Shown piece by piece: positions 22,191 through 34,169 of a stretch of 64,000 bases of DNA (its first letter is position 1; every line of letters begins with the position of its first letter). This stretch comes from Punica granatum. Its lineage: Eukaryota; Streptophyta; Magnoliopsida; Myrtales; Lythraceae. The position numbers and the translations under genes were made by a program. The notes below the pieces were generated by a model. It was given only the letters and a program-made list of their open reading frames with translations. It was not told the origin of the DNA and searched no databases. The DNA lies in NCBI RefSeq assembly GCF_007655135.1, contig NC_045134.1, positions 17,384,568-17,448,567 of the forward strand, given 5' to 3'.

Positions 22191-23918
22191 TAAGTTAAAA
22201 CCTATATTGGCTACAAATTAATACTTTGCTTTGTAGTTGGTTCGGTCTAACCCATTAACTCGGCAAGCAAACATGTGCAGTTGGGAAATAATATGCACTT
22301 TATAGGTTGGTCTGAGCCCATTTTTTATCTAGGTCGAACTGACATCATCTGCATGAATAAAAACAGTTATTTTTCTCAAATGGAAATAGGAGTAACTGAT
22401 TATCCAAATCATCTAATCTTAATGAAGCTGGTTCCCAGTTTTTTTATAGGAAGTTATTATCCCTTAATTTACGGAGACTTGATGGAAAGTGATGATCCGA
22501 GTAAAAAACATCGAAGACTGAGGGAGGGAATTCTCTGTAAAACATTTTCTGAAAGTGAGAAGGAGCTCAATCACTTGACAGTCGTCGTTATCACCGCAGC
22601 CCACAACCACCTGAGGTCCCAGCCGCAGTTCCATCATCGCCGGCAGTTGGTTAGTCGCTGAAAATTATAATAAAAAAAGTTGGTCATGATCACAGAGGCC
22701 GTAGAAGCAACCAGCGATCTCGACCAAGGACACCATGGTCGAGAACAGCCCTCCCCAAGTACAGAATTAAAAAACCCACATCTGGGATCTCAATTTTGGG
22801 GTTGGGGGAATCGTTGCTGGCCACAACCCACCCCCTCGAGGTTGCCGATGACCTCGAGCGGGTGGGTGGTCGCCGGCGTCTGCACCCCAACCTAAATATA
22901 CCCACTGAAAAAAAAAAAAAAAAAAAAAACACGAAAGGAGACAATCGGGGGGAGCAGGGACCTTTGCCCGCAACAACCCATCCTCTGTGATTATCAGAAG
23001 GATGAAGAATGAAGAATTTGTCTCACACGATTTAAAATATGTGAAACGGAGCTCGTGGCCGGAGCTGGTACTTAGAATGAAGAACGATATCTAGTGACAG
23101 GAGCTGGTTCTAATGACCATAATGAAATCGGGCTCTTAAAAATTTGTCTCACAAGGATCAATCTTCAGTCCTGACTCTTGAAAATTTGTCTCACTAGATA
23201 GCTTGGATTGTCATCATTCTTTCATGATTTCGGGTTTCTGTCTGTCTTTTTTTTCTTCGATTTTTTTTTTCCGGTGAAATCCTATTTTGTTTAGTAGCCT
23301 AGCCAAACATGCAAAATTCATTTCATAATATTGTTCCAAACGCATGAAAATAAACTACTTTCTTGGAATTCATTTTCCTCGAAACGAAAAATCATTTTAC
23401 ATGAAATAAACGGAACCTAAATGGTAAATCGGAACGAGTCGCTGATTGTATAAACCGATTGAAAGAAAAGCAGACCATAAAAATCGATTTTTAAGAAAAC
23501 CGGTTTAATATAAGTAAGACACATCAATTACACATTAGCGACATATAAGCAGGCTTTAATTTATGGACACGTCAACGACACACCATCGACGCGTAAGCGA
23601 CCCTCCAACTTTATTGTACTTTACATGTGGCATGATGGATTTGTGACGTTCTTGAAAAATCTAAGGCCAAAATGTCATCTTCAATGTTAAAACGACTAGA
23701 AAAAAATTAGCTTTCCACTAAAAAACATAATTTGGGGTTCCATTGTAGAATTTACCAATTGGAGATATGTAGAAGCAATTCTCATAAACACCTATTAATC
23801 TACTGGAGAAAACCACATTTACAACTGTCAAAATTAGCCAAAATCATAGTTTTGAAAACATTTATCAAATACTGCTTTTGCTTAAAAAATGGTGAAAATG
23901 GCTTATTCAACCTCCTAC
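22191..23918. other. Intergenic DNA
   Basis: No supported gene. A GC-richer segment at 22640-22900 precedes a run of 22 adenines (22908-22929). Open frames here are biased by low complexity and do not resemble a known family. Confidence 0.55.
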
Positions 23919-24871
23919 TAGGGGTGTGCATGGAGACCGGGTATATTTGAAACCAGTTGGAACCTAATAGTTAGGATAAGGTCAATGTAACTCTAATTGA
24001 AAATAAAGTAGAGTCATGATAGGAATTTAAGGAACCGGTGTAAATAGGTTTTGGTTCTGATTCCGACATACAGGGTACACAAAGAACCGATACGCGGGAC
24101 CTATATATATTTTTTTGAAAAAATTATTTTATATTTATCTAATCCTCTATGTGTGATGTTAATAGCTACAGAATCCTAAGGAAAGCTTATTTATTTTGTT
24201 TACTGACGAGAGCTACATCATCCCTTTTTTTTGGCTAAATAGCTACATAAGTTGCTTATTTGCTTGCTCTATAGCATAATCCTAAGAAGAGTTACACAAT
24301 CATTTAGTTCTATGGATAGATGAATGGATGGATGAGATCCGATTAATTTATATCGACATTTATCTATTTTGCGTGATTGTGAATGAAATCTTTTCGATTT
24401 TATTTATTTCATTTATTGTGTTTGAAGAGAAAAAAAATAAAAGAAAAAGTTACATGTTCCAACAAGGTATTCAGAACCTATAGTATAATTCAACTTTCGG
24501 GTGAGTTTCAGTTTCGGGTCCCAACATGGTAGAGTCCAGTTCAAAAATCGGGGCCGTTTGGATTCAGAATTAAAATTACTTTGATTTTGATTTTAATTTT
24601 GATTGTGGAAAATGGCAAATGAGATGTGATTATAAATTTGACTTGAGAAACGTGTGTTTTTGTTGTGTAGTATGTTGAGTTAAAGTTAAAGTTAAAATTT
24701 TTGAATTGAGAAATGTGTATTTTTGTTGTGTAGTATGTTGAGTTAAAGTTAAAATTAAAGTTAAAATCCGATAACTCTGAATCCAAACGGGGCATTAAAA
24801 CTTATTTCTTACAAGGTAGGGTCCGAGTACCGTGAAAAAAAAAAAAAGAAACCCTGACCCGCACACCCCTA
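23919..24871. mobile_element. Non-autonomous hAT-like element, copy 1 (with nested MITE)
   Basis: The element starts TAGGGGTGTGC and ends GCACACCCCTA, an 11-bp terminal inverted repeat. It is flanked by CCTCCTAC (23911-23918) and CCTCCCAC (24872-24879), an 8-bp duplication with one mismatch, as expected for hAT transposons. The interior is AT-rich and non-coding and matches the element at 32694-33328 over most of its length. A MITE of 237 bp is inserted at 24554-24790, after which about 716 bp remain. Confidence 0.85.
24554..24790. mobile_element. MITE, family 1, copy 2 (nested in hAT element)
   Basis: The terminal inverted repeats CCGTTTGGATTCAGA / TCTGAATCCAAACGG match over 15 bp. The interior is homologous to the MITE at 21280-21450 but contains an internal direct duplication: 'tttttgttgtgtagtatgtt' occurs twice, about 66 bp apart. 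The nesting shows that this MITE moved after the surrounding hAT element. Confidence 0.85.
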
Positions 24872-24879
24872 CCTCCCAC

Positions 24880-26600
24880 CACACTCCCAAATTAACTTAG
24901 AATATGGTTGCTATGTATGTTGATGTGATTTTTTTTTTTTGGGTAAATGATGTGATTGTAATTGAACTAAAGATGATCGTTCATTAATGCAAAAAAGACA
25001 TTTCTGTTCCCCGACCTTTCGCGTTTTTATCATTTTCATCGTTAACCTTTTTTTTTTTTTGACATTCTCATTCAATACTTTTGGCTTTTTGCCATTTTCG
25101 TCCTAGCGTCCATTTTTCCATGAAAAAACTCATTTTCCATCCGAAAATTAATTTTTCAAAATAATAATTATTATGGCAACCAACAGGGGCGGGGAGTCCC
25201 CACCATCCACCAAACATTCCACCCCCTGCCCCTCTCTCGCCCTAAACCCCTCCTATAACTGAGATCGCCGACAAGGTCATTAATCAATATTATGTTGAGA
25301 TTATCTTAGCATTTGTTTGCATGTTTTAAATAATTAAGTCAATTTACTTGAGATATATTATTTCCTTGCATAGATGAACTATTTTGCTATTTTAGTAAAT
25401 TTATAATTCAATCGTTCATATTTTGTTCTCTCTTTATTGATTATTAAATTACAACAATGTTTTTTCTTTGATCGTAGAAACATAAAAGATTGTTTTATTA
25501 TGTTGACAATAATTTTATCAATTAAAGATTCTAATTTTCAAATAACTTCATCATAAAATGTTTTTAGGATGTAGTTAACTTGAATTTTATTCTTGATATG
25601 TTCCTAACTCAAATCTTTACTCATAATTTTTAACAAAAGAGATAAAATAACCACAAAAATAAATTTAGGAGAAGAAATTGGAGTTAGAATGGAATAAGTT
25701 TGTGTCTGAGGGGTCAATTACAAAGTGAAAAATATAATATAACAAATTGAGAAGAAAAGTCCTTATTGAACCAAGTGGCAATAGATAAGTAGCCAAAAAA
25801 AAAAGAATCAAGGGACTTTCTTTTCATTGCGTACTAGGGAACGTACCAGCGCCAATGTTTCCTCAAATAATTTATTAGATAAATATAATATTAAAAAATT
25901 ATTATTTGTGGTAGCAGCTTATATTTTATATATTATAATAGATTTAGAATGTTTATAGTAGTACGGGTAAAGGAAAAATACTAGTTGTAATTCAAAAAAT
26001 ACGTGTATAATAACTCCTTATGCTTTATCTAAAATATATTTTTAATAGTTACAAAGTTATGTTCTATTTTATTAGGCTATGTTCTTAGTCGATATTTGTT
26101 AGGATATTGAAATATGTAAATAGAATTTATATGATATTTTTAATAAGAAAATCATTATGAATATCAGGACTTATTATATAATCAGGGTATATACTTAAAA
26201 GTATATGATACTCTAAATTACTTCCGAACATATGTTACTATTACAAAAGTTTTAATTAAATTGCCAGGAAACTTGATTATATTAAAAAACCTTATTACCT
26301 CTCAAGATATAGACGATCAATGTAATAATTAATTTCCAAAAAAATAAGAAAGTACTTCTCTCTTAACCCCCACATTAGCGTAGAACACATATTTTTGTAA
26401 GAGAAGGGAAAAAAATACTTGAAGTAAACCCCACATTAGGCCACTTTTCTTTCTATAAACATATAATTTAATTTTTACTTATTATAATATATCATTACAA
26501 TTTTATCTATGGCATTAAATTAATTTTTATTATTTTTTCAAATTATTATGATATATTATTCTTTAATAATTTTTTATATTACCACGCATAGTACATACAG
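24880..26600. other. AT-rich intergenic DNA
   Basis: I see nothing coding. A sequence ending 'acgggtaaaggaaaaatactagt' (about 25966-25988) resembles plant Helitron 3' termini (CTAGT), but no clear hairpin precedes it. Confidence 0.5.
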
Positions 26601-27020
26601 CCTTGGGTGTGAGTCGTGTGATTAGAAAATATTCGCGATCAGGAGAGATTTATCTCATAGTGGGTCGTCCTCACTCGAACCTAGATTAATCGAATCTAAT
26701 GGACTTTCGAATTTAAAGTGGAACACACCGAAAAATCACAAATAAAAAGTGACTATTTAAATTGGTGACTAATTGTTGAATCGAAAAATTGGTGAATAAT
26801 TGAAATAGACAATTTATCAACGTGGATTGATCAAGTTGGTTTTAGATTAGTCAGCAATTGTTATCCTTCGGTAAGGCATCGAGTGCAAGTTTTGTGATTA
26901 GAAAAAATTCACGATCGGAAGAGATTTATCTCTTAATTGATCAATATCGCTCGAAGCTAGATTAATTAGGCCTAGTAAATTTCAGAATAGCAAGTGGTAC
27001 ACACTGAAAAATAATAAGAA
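26600..27020 (+). repeat. Direct repeat pair, ~140 bp units
   Basis: Units at about 26610-26745 and 26886-27015 share 'tgtgattagaaaa', 'ttcacgatcgg/ttcgcgatcagg' followed by 'agagatttatctc', then 'ctagattaat', and end in 'acac(a/t)ccgaaaaat' or a similar string. They are diverged and non-coding. Confidence 0.6.
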
Positions 27021-27157
27021 AATAATATAATTATAAAAAAGGAGGAATGGGGAGCGAGTGGAAAAACCCACCCACTCGCCCTGTCCATCCTATGGACCTC
27101 CTTTCCCATTATATATATATATATATATAACATAAAATTATATAGTAATATAATATA

Positions 27158-27905
27158 ATTTAACGATTTTAGCATGAACTTTTTTGTTTAACCAAACCAA
27201 TTTCAGGTGAGGTTAGGGAAATGCAATAGGATTAACGAGGCTCAGCCCGAAGAAGATGAAACCATAAGCTTTTGGCGAGCCTCAACCCCTTCCCTCGGCA
27301 ACATGCTCAAGTCCTTGCGTTCCATTTCACCCTCTCTAACCGAACACTGGTAATACTACTGATTCCCTAAAATTACATCGGATCGCATATCTGAGTGACA
27401 TTCTTTCTGATGTGAAACTACCGATTTGATAACAATTTAGCACACTGTCAATTTCTCCATTAATTTTAACCGGAATTGCTGATATGTACATGATGGTGCC
27501 ACCTGGCTCACTGTGATTGGCCGAATAGGTCTCACATTTTTAAAAAATTAAAAAATTCTAAAAATTTTAAAAATAACAAAAAAAAGGCAACTGGCCGAAA
27601 GTGAGGAGGAGGATCATCGGCGACCCCAATGGGTCGATGTCGAGGCCCCCACTACCGGCCATCTCCTCTCCTCCTCACTTCCGCCCCTTTTTTGTTATTT
27701 TAAAATTTTAAATTTTTAAATTTTTTTTTTCTAAATGTGAGACCTACTTGGCCAATCACCATGAGCCACATAACATCGTCATGTACACGTCAGTAATTCC
27801 GATTAAAATTATCGGAGAAATTGACGGTGTGTTAACATTGTTATTAAATTGGCAATTTGTGATTTAATTGATTAAAAAATTTTGTGCTAAAATCGTTAAA
27901 ATATA
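27158..27905. mobile_element. Long inverted-repeat element (MULE-like or foldback)
   Basis: Left arm about 27415-27560 and right arm about 27720-27870 are inverted copies. Shared blocks include 'tttgataacaatttagcaca' against its diverged complement and 'attggcc.aataggtctcacattt'. The outer part of the right arm ('gctaaaatcgttaaa', 27887-27901) pairs with a sequence far to the left (27160-27176), so the left arm seems interrupted by about 230 bp (27190-27415). That extra segment has an exon-like open stretch. I could not define a target duplication. Confidence 0.55.
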
Positions 27906-27999
27906 AAAAGTTTGGATTTTTTTTATTATTAACCCGATAATATAATATGATATGATGTGATATAATATAATATAATATCATTGTTCATATGCTTTGACC

Positions 28000-30840
28000 C
28001 ACCTGATACATGTTTCCTTTTTTCTTGGACTGGTCAGTCCCGGACAGGATCCAAGGATATAGCAGCTAATTTTAATTACCATTTTCTCTTTTGAGAAATT
28101 TAGAAATAAGTTCTCTTAGAGAAACCTGATAAGAAAAAAATAAATAAATCTTATAATGTCTAAATTCATAATCAACTTTATTCATATGCTTATATAGAGC
28201 GATTTATTCATTTGTTGTAAGTCTAATAGTGCTTCATGGCAAATCGAAGAATTTTTCTTTTTATTAACAATAAATAGACTTGAAAAGCACAATCTTTCGT
28301 ATACAGAGCTGTTATCGGAGGTCTCTCTCAACTAAAATAGTTTCCAAAAATAGATGACTCTTGATACAACAATCACAACTCGGTTAAAACTGTCAGCAAA
28401 ATGCATTACAACTTTTTAAGTTAATAATAACAACAATAATAATAATAATAATAAATTATTTCATAATAATAAATTTAATTATAATATAAGACAAAAATGG
28501 CCTACTAATTATGGAAACGAGAGCAAAAAATGAGGGACTAATTTTAATTTTACTTAAGAGCAGGCTGTAATTGTCTATATCTACTATACTAAAAAAAGGA
28601 GGGGCACTTTTTTACGTAAATTTATGAGAATACTCCTCCAAAATTTTTTAAAAGATCAATTAGTCAAGCTATTTACTCCGACTCACTTCCTTCCACCTAT
28701 TAAAAAGCTATTCCACATGTTAAGTTCCATAGGACAAGTCAGAAAAAACCCAATACTTCTCATGGCGATGTTTGGAATGATTTCAAAACCTGTGATTATA
28801 TATAGTAGGATATATGAAATTTAGATATGCCCTGTGCTCTCCTCGAGGTCACGCAAGGGCAGCCAGCAGTATTTTTTTATTTATTTATTGGGGGGTGAAT
28901 ATTTTGTTTTTGGGCGAATAGCAAGCATTATATATCTTTGAATATGGCGAGATGGCCCATTTTCTTCTTCTATCAATTCTACACTTCGTGCCCCTAGTCG
29001 TGCAAGCTCATCGATAATATATGTTATGTATCACCAGTTGTACGGACTCTCGCGCACATCCTCTGGGATAGTCCCGAATGGGCTGGAATGAACTCGACCT
29101 TCCCTGCCTAAGAACCTGTAGGACCTTCTTAAGTCTAATATGCCGGGCTCACATCCATCCCCGTAGACAGCATGTTTTGGCCGGGGTTTCAACCCTCTCT
29201 CTCCATGAAAAAAATCAAATAATAATATGAAGGAACATACTGCAGTAGCACATATTTCGCCATGTAATTTAGAAATTTCATTTTCAACTCTCTTGAACTA
29301 CGTGTGCTCGTTTATCATGATTTATGTTTCCTTATACTGGATCCATATACCACCTTTTGCAACTGACCAAAAAAAAATCAAATATTAAAAACTGGATTAA
29401 TTTTAATATACACCTCGTAGTGTGAGGACGATCTCAAAGTGCACCTTTATCTCGAAATACTCGCTAGAGATTGTCAAACCCCTCTCAATGCGCTCCAAAT
29501 CGTTAACACCGTCAAAGGTTTGGATGGAAAGAGTTTTATATGTGATTCACATGACTATCGAATAAGTGCGTAATGTTAACCCTCTCTGTTATTCGATCAC
29601 TGTGGTTGAAACTGATTCTTATTGTTGCTCATTTGATGGCTCTCATTGAACTTGCGAGCTCTCCCATTGATCTGAATCAAAGTCCGAGCATGATTCATGC
29701 CCGTCCGGCGTCCGCGTCTGATTCTGGTCGCCAGTTAGGGACATTTAGCTTTTGTCTGTCCAATACTGCTGCTGTTAGGTGTTCCACTCTTTACTTGCTC
29801 TGGTTTTGTTTGTCGAATATACTTTCGCCTTATGGAGCTTCGGTTAAGGGTATATCTTGAATCAAATTAGATACTGGAGATCGAGATAAGTACTTATGAC
29901 CGTGTTCGGGATTATTGTAATATAGGGTCGTAGTCGAGCTCCATGGATACATAGTTGGGTCAAAACTTGATAGAATCAGCATGAATAGCTCGACGATAGC
30001 CCGACTTGTAGTGCGAACTGAAATGGTTGGCTTGTTGTCGACAAAATTCCAAAACGAAGTTCATGCCATATCATCACTGGTAGCTGTTAGTTGCTTGCAA
30101 AGCTAACAACTTGTAATTGTAAAATGGGGGGAGGGCATATCTAAATCGCATTTCTCTGTCTTCGCCTCGACCTCACAATCAAGAATTAATGTCATCTCCG
30201 CTCCCCCCTCCGCACAATTGGATCTTTCATTGGATTGTCGTGTTTTATTCATTCTTCTTCCCATTCCCCACAAGCTTTTAGATCTTCCCGGTTTTACATT
30301 TTACATTTTACATTTCCAGTGGTGTTCCTGGGTAATTTTCGATTTTGAGGGCAAGGTGATTGTCTCTGGCGTCTACACCTCTGAGATCTGTTTGAATCGA
30401 ACTTATTCGTTCAATTTGACTGCTAGAACCGACCTATAGCTCCGTCATTTCTTTTCTGAAATTTTTGTAGTTTATTGAGCTCTCTGACTGAAGTGATTTC
30501 GCAGAGGTTTCGTTTTCCCTTTTGATATTTGCAGAAAAAAATAAATAAATGAAAAGATGAGCCTGTGTGACTCTATGGAACATTGATTTGTTCATTTTTC
30601 GCATTGGCAAATGATCCTGTTATTGTTATGTACTATGGGTGCGCCGTTTCAAATAACAACTCCTGTATAGTACAGCCAACTTTTCGGAATACTCTTCCCC
30701 TTTACACCCAATTTTGATGCCATTTTTTTTTCTGTGTCTATGCTAGTGCAAGACATCTGTGACAACATTTAAAAACACGAAACTTTAGTTTGTGTTTGTG
30801 TTTGATCTGTTTTTACGCATCGTTGGCTGCTCTACTCTAA
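28000..30840. other. Intergenic DNA, possible 5' region of a lost gene
   Basis: This is mostly AT-rich sequence. 'tctatatctactatact' at 28574-28590 resembles a Helitron 5' end. 30150-30500 is pyrimidine-rich and leader-like, and might be the untranslated first exon of the broken gene described at 30847. Open frames at 29573-29860 and 30218-30439 have no recognisable domain. Confidence 0.45.
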
Positions 30841-30915
30841 AACATAATGTACATGCCGCCTAGCGTAGCAGTTAAAGAGAAGGCAAAGATGGTGGATCAG
30901 GTTCAGCACCCAATG

Positions 30916-32489
30916 GAGTCCATTTGCAAACCAAAATCAGAGGGAGGGCTAGGATTTAGGAAGGCAGAAGACTCAAATAAGGCAATGCTTTCTAAAACAG
31001 CTTGGGCTTTAACAAAATCAAACAATAGCCTTGCCGCTAGAGCCATGAAGGCCAAATATGGAAACTTCCTAAAACCCAGCAACCGTAGCTCCCCACCACC
31101 AATTTGGAAAGGTCTCCAATGGTGTAAAGACACCATCCAGGCAGGTACATTCTTCTCTGTAGGTAACGGTTCATCTATTTCAGCATGGCTCGACCCTTGG
31201 ATTCCAGGTACGCATGATCATAAACCCTCTCCCAATTCTAATGTAATTCCAAATCCGGAGCTCAAGGTACGTGACCTCATGCTATCTCATCCTAAAAGAT
31301 GGAACACTCCTCTCCTCACTAATCTCTTTGAGCAAGGTACTGTGGAGAAAATCCTCAAAATCCACTTGGCCCAAGAAGACTATGAATATGCAGCAGTATG
31401 GGCCTCTACCTCGTCAGGGAAGCACTCGGTCAAATCCTTCTACTTAACTGACCAGAAGCACAGACTCCAAAAGAATAGCGATTTTGAATGGAAAGCCATT
31501 TGGAATCTGAAATTCCATGACCGTTTCAAACTCCATCTTTGGAGAATTGTCAGTGAATGCTCCCCTGGTTTAACGAAGATAACACCTCGTGTCCTCTTTG
31601 TCAAACCAGCTCCGATAAATTATATCATCTCTACGGAGATTGTATTTTTTATCGTGTTGCTTGGAGGGAATCACCATGGGGTATTCAGTCAAGCACAATA
31701 CCGAACACCCATGTCAAGGACCTGATTAATTTCATTACTTGCCCCCCGCATTCGATGTTTCCAAACTTCTCGGATAAAGCGAAATTCTCCTTATATGCAG
31801 CTATAACTCTTTATCAGTTATGGAACTCACGTAATGAGGTCTTACATGCAGGGAAATGAGCAAATCTCCACCAAACCATCCAAAGAATCAAAAGCTACTA
31901 CACCGAGCACATCAGAAGGGGACAAACCGCAAGAAACCAAGAAGGAAGCTCCTCCGCGCCACCTCTGCAGCTTGATCCTTCACAAGAGCCCACAAGCCCC
32001 GACTGGTGCATCATCAGCACGGACGCGTCTTGGCGAATCACCACCTCATGCCTATCAGGAGTCCTTCACCACCCGTGCAGTCCTCCAACACTCTCAGGGT
32101 TCAAGATTTCACACGAGGACTCGCCGCTCCAAGCAGAGGCCCGAGCTGCACTCCTTGCACTCTCAATAGCTTCAGAAAGAGGATTCTCGAAGATCTGGCT
32201 TCGTTGTGATGCACTAATGCTTGTTAATGCCATTTTGCACCCACACTCCTCCCCGTGGGAAATTAGGAGCCTAGTATCGGATATCATTTTTATTTTGAAC
32301 TCCCTTTTAGACTGGAAATGTTCATGGATCCCAAGGTCGGATAACATCCTAGCCCATGACCTAGGCCTCTTAGGCTCTGAGTCAAACTGTAATGCTCTCT
32401 GTATCTTCCACGGATATCTGAACCTTGGTAACTTTGTAACTTCCCCCTCGTTTTGATTATAAAACTATGCATTATTCAGCGAAAAAAAA
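30916..32489 (+). mobile_element. 5'-truncated LINE with 16-bp TSD
   Basis: A 1,574-bp L1-type fragment with a short A-tail (32482-32489). It is bounded by exact copies of GGTTCAGCACCCAATG at 30900-30915 and 32490-32505. It encodes the end of ORF2: an RT thumb/connection stretch from SICKPKSEGGLGFRKAED, a zf-RVT finger with SCPLCQTSSDKLYHL near 31590, and an RNase H domain with its acidic residues in STDASW (near 32020), AEARAALLAL (near 32135) and RCDAL (near 32205). The copy is dead: a frameshift lies near 31555 and a TGA at about 31857-31859. The long exact duplication indicates a fairly recent insertion. Confidence 0.92.
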
Positions 32490-32612
32490 GGTTCAGCACC
32501 CAATGTGATGCACAAGGTGGCTGGCCTGCTTCTTGCCCCCTCTAGCCTTTCTCAAGACAGGCGCAGCTGCGAAACTCTCTCCTTTAATTCCCCGTTAAAA
32601 TTGACAGAATAA

Positions 32613-33660
32613 TTTTTTCCGAGTGATATAATAAAGATAGAAAAACCTGTTTATAAACATCGAGAAGGTGCAAAGAAATACATGTACCAAAAGTAGGGTA
32701 TGTATGGATATCAGGTATATCCGGAACTGGTTGGAACCTATCTATTAGGGTAGGGTCCAAGTAATTCCGATTGAAAATTGAGTAGGATCGGGGTAATAAT
32801 TTAAGGAACCGGTGAAATAGGTTCCGGTTCTAACATACAGGGTACTCACGGAACTGATACCTGGGACTTCTATTTTTTCTAAAAAAATTATTTTATATTT
32901 ACATAATTCTTTATGAGCGATGTAGTAGCTATAGAATCCTAAAGAGAGCTTATTTATTTTGTCGATTAAGAAGAGTTGCATCATCCTTTTTTTGTTAAAT
33001 AGCGACATAATCTTTTCATTGCGTATTTATTTTGTCTATTATATAATTCTAATGAGAGCTATACAATCCTTTAGTTATATGGATGGATGTGATTTCATTT
33101 ATTGTGCTTGAAAAGAAAAAAAATTGTAGGTTCCAACATGGTACCGAGAACATATAGTATAATTCAAGTTTCGGTTCTAGATTCCAATATGGTACCCGGA
33201 ACCTGTAGTATAATTCAGGTTTCGGGTCCAGATTTCAACATGTAGGATTCGGTTTCAAAATTTTGAAATACATTTAATATAAAATAAGATCCAAGTATCG
33301 TGAAAAAAAAAAAACCCATACACTCCTAATCAAAAGATGCCCAAAGAAGTCAGCCAAAGCAAGAGACAGGGAGTTAAGTGAACATTAGCCATCCATCTAT
33401 GAAACAAAAAGTCAGGGCTGCATTCTGCTCCTTCAAAAGCTCGACTATTTCTCTCATACCATATAATAAATCTCTTCTTTTTCTTGCTAATATCAAAGAC
33501 ATTCAAGGCTCTTAATTTGCTGTCGACGATGTCGGCTTTCACCCCAATCAAACCCAAACAACTTAAAGCAGCAGCACAGACTTTATGGGTCCAGGAGTAG
33601 CGAAGAGGAAGACGGATAGCCGATTCTTCAACCGAGGACAAAATAAATTATTTTATCAAA
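32613..33660 (-). mobile_element. Older 5'-truncated LINE, opposite strand, split by hAT element
   Basis: Minus-strand sequence at 33336-33640 encodes a degenerate ORF2 tail (RFIIWYERNSRAFEG, then LLLWLTSLGIF). It continues left of the hAT element at 32613-32693 into a poly(T) stretch, which is the A-tail on the minus strand. Similar, diverged strings at 32583-32612 and 33669-33697 ('ttcccc-gttaaaattgac-gaataa' type) look like an old target duplication. The insertion predates the hAT element inside it. Confidence 0.6.
32694..33328. mobile_element. Non-autonomous hAT-like element, copy 2
   Basis: A 635-bp homologue of the element at 23919-24871. It starts TAGGGTATGTATGG and ends CATACACTCCTA, with ACCAAAAG (32686-32693) and ATCAAAAG (33329-33336) as an 8-bp duplication with one mismatch. 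Its interior has about two tandem units of roughly 52 bp around 'tagtataattcaagtttcgg' (33130-33245). Confidence 0.82.
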
Positions 33661-33739
33661 ACCTTCGGTTAAATTCCCGTAAAATTTGACGGAATAAACG
33701 GCATCGCACTAGACATGCAACTAAATCAATAGTTCCTGT

Positions 33740-34169
33740 CTCTGCATGCAATTTCAAAAATGGTGTGCTAGAATTAGAAGAATGAGCAAAATTCTTGTGT
33801 GTGTGTTTTTTTTTAAATTTTAACTAACCCTTTATATAATTTTATTAACAACTACTTAGTACTAACTACTAATAATATTTTTCTACCGAAAAAAACCACT
33901 AATCATATTTTTAATTTAATTTGCTGCAATGCGAACGTGCTCCCCAGGCCGCATTTCCAGTCTAGAAGAAAGAAAAGTGCGTGCGTGCGTGCGTGCGTTG
34001 GAGAGAGGGGAAAAGGCCATTTTTAGACATAGAGAGAGAGAGAGAGAGAGAAGAGAGATCCATCGGCGGTCGTCGGAGAATTTCGGTACTTCACGGCTTT
34101 CTGTTCCAATCGGCAAGAAGAGCCTAATTCAACGGAGGCGGAGGCGATTTGTCCAGAGGAAACGTAATC
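33740..34169 (+). promoter_or_regulatory. Probable promoter and 5' leader of citrate synthase gene
   Basis: This stretch contains a GTGC tetranucleotide run (33977-33998) and a GA repeat (34030-34056), both common in plant leaders, just upstream of the start codon. I see no convincing TATA box. Confidence 0.45.

Larger units (their letters stand above)
30847..33720 (+). pseudogene. Unidentified exon remnant split by two LINEs
   Basis: Three short segments join when the transposons are removed: 30847-30915 (MYMPPSVAVKEKAKMVDQV...), about 32506-32612 (starting HKVAGLL-like) and about 33690-33720 (ending GIALDMQLNQ then TAG). A two-base extra 'tg' near 32506 disturbs the frame. The composition is coding-like, but I do not recognise the protein. 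The 5' leader-like DNA at 30150-30500 would be in the right place for a first exon. If correct, this is a plus-strand gene destroyed by a LINE on each strand plus a hAT-like element. It could instead be chance open sequence. Confidence 0.35.

Noticed and set aside
22908..22929. Run of 22 adenines as a possible retrocopy tail
   Set aside because: The upstream DNA shows no gene-like sequence and no target duplication was found.
29573..29860. 95-codon hydrophobic frame
   Set aside because: No conserved domain or gene structure; kept only as unassigned sequence.
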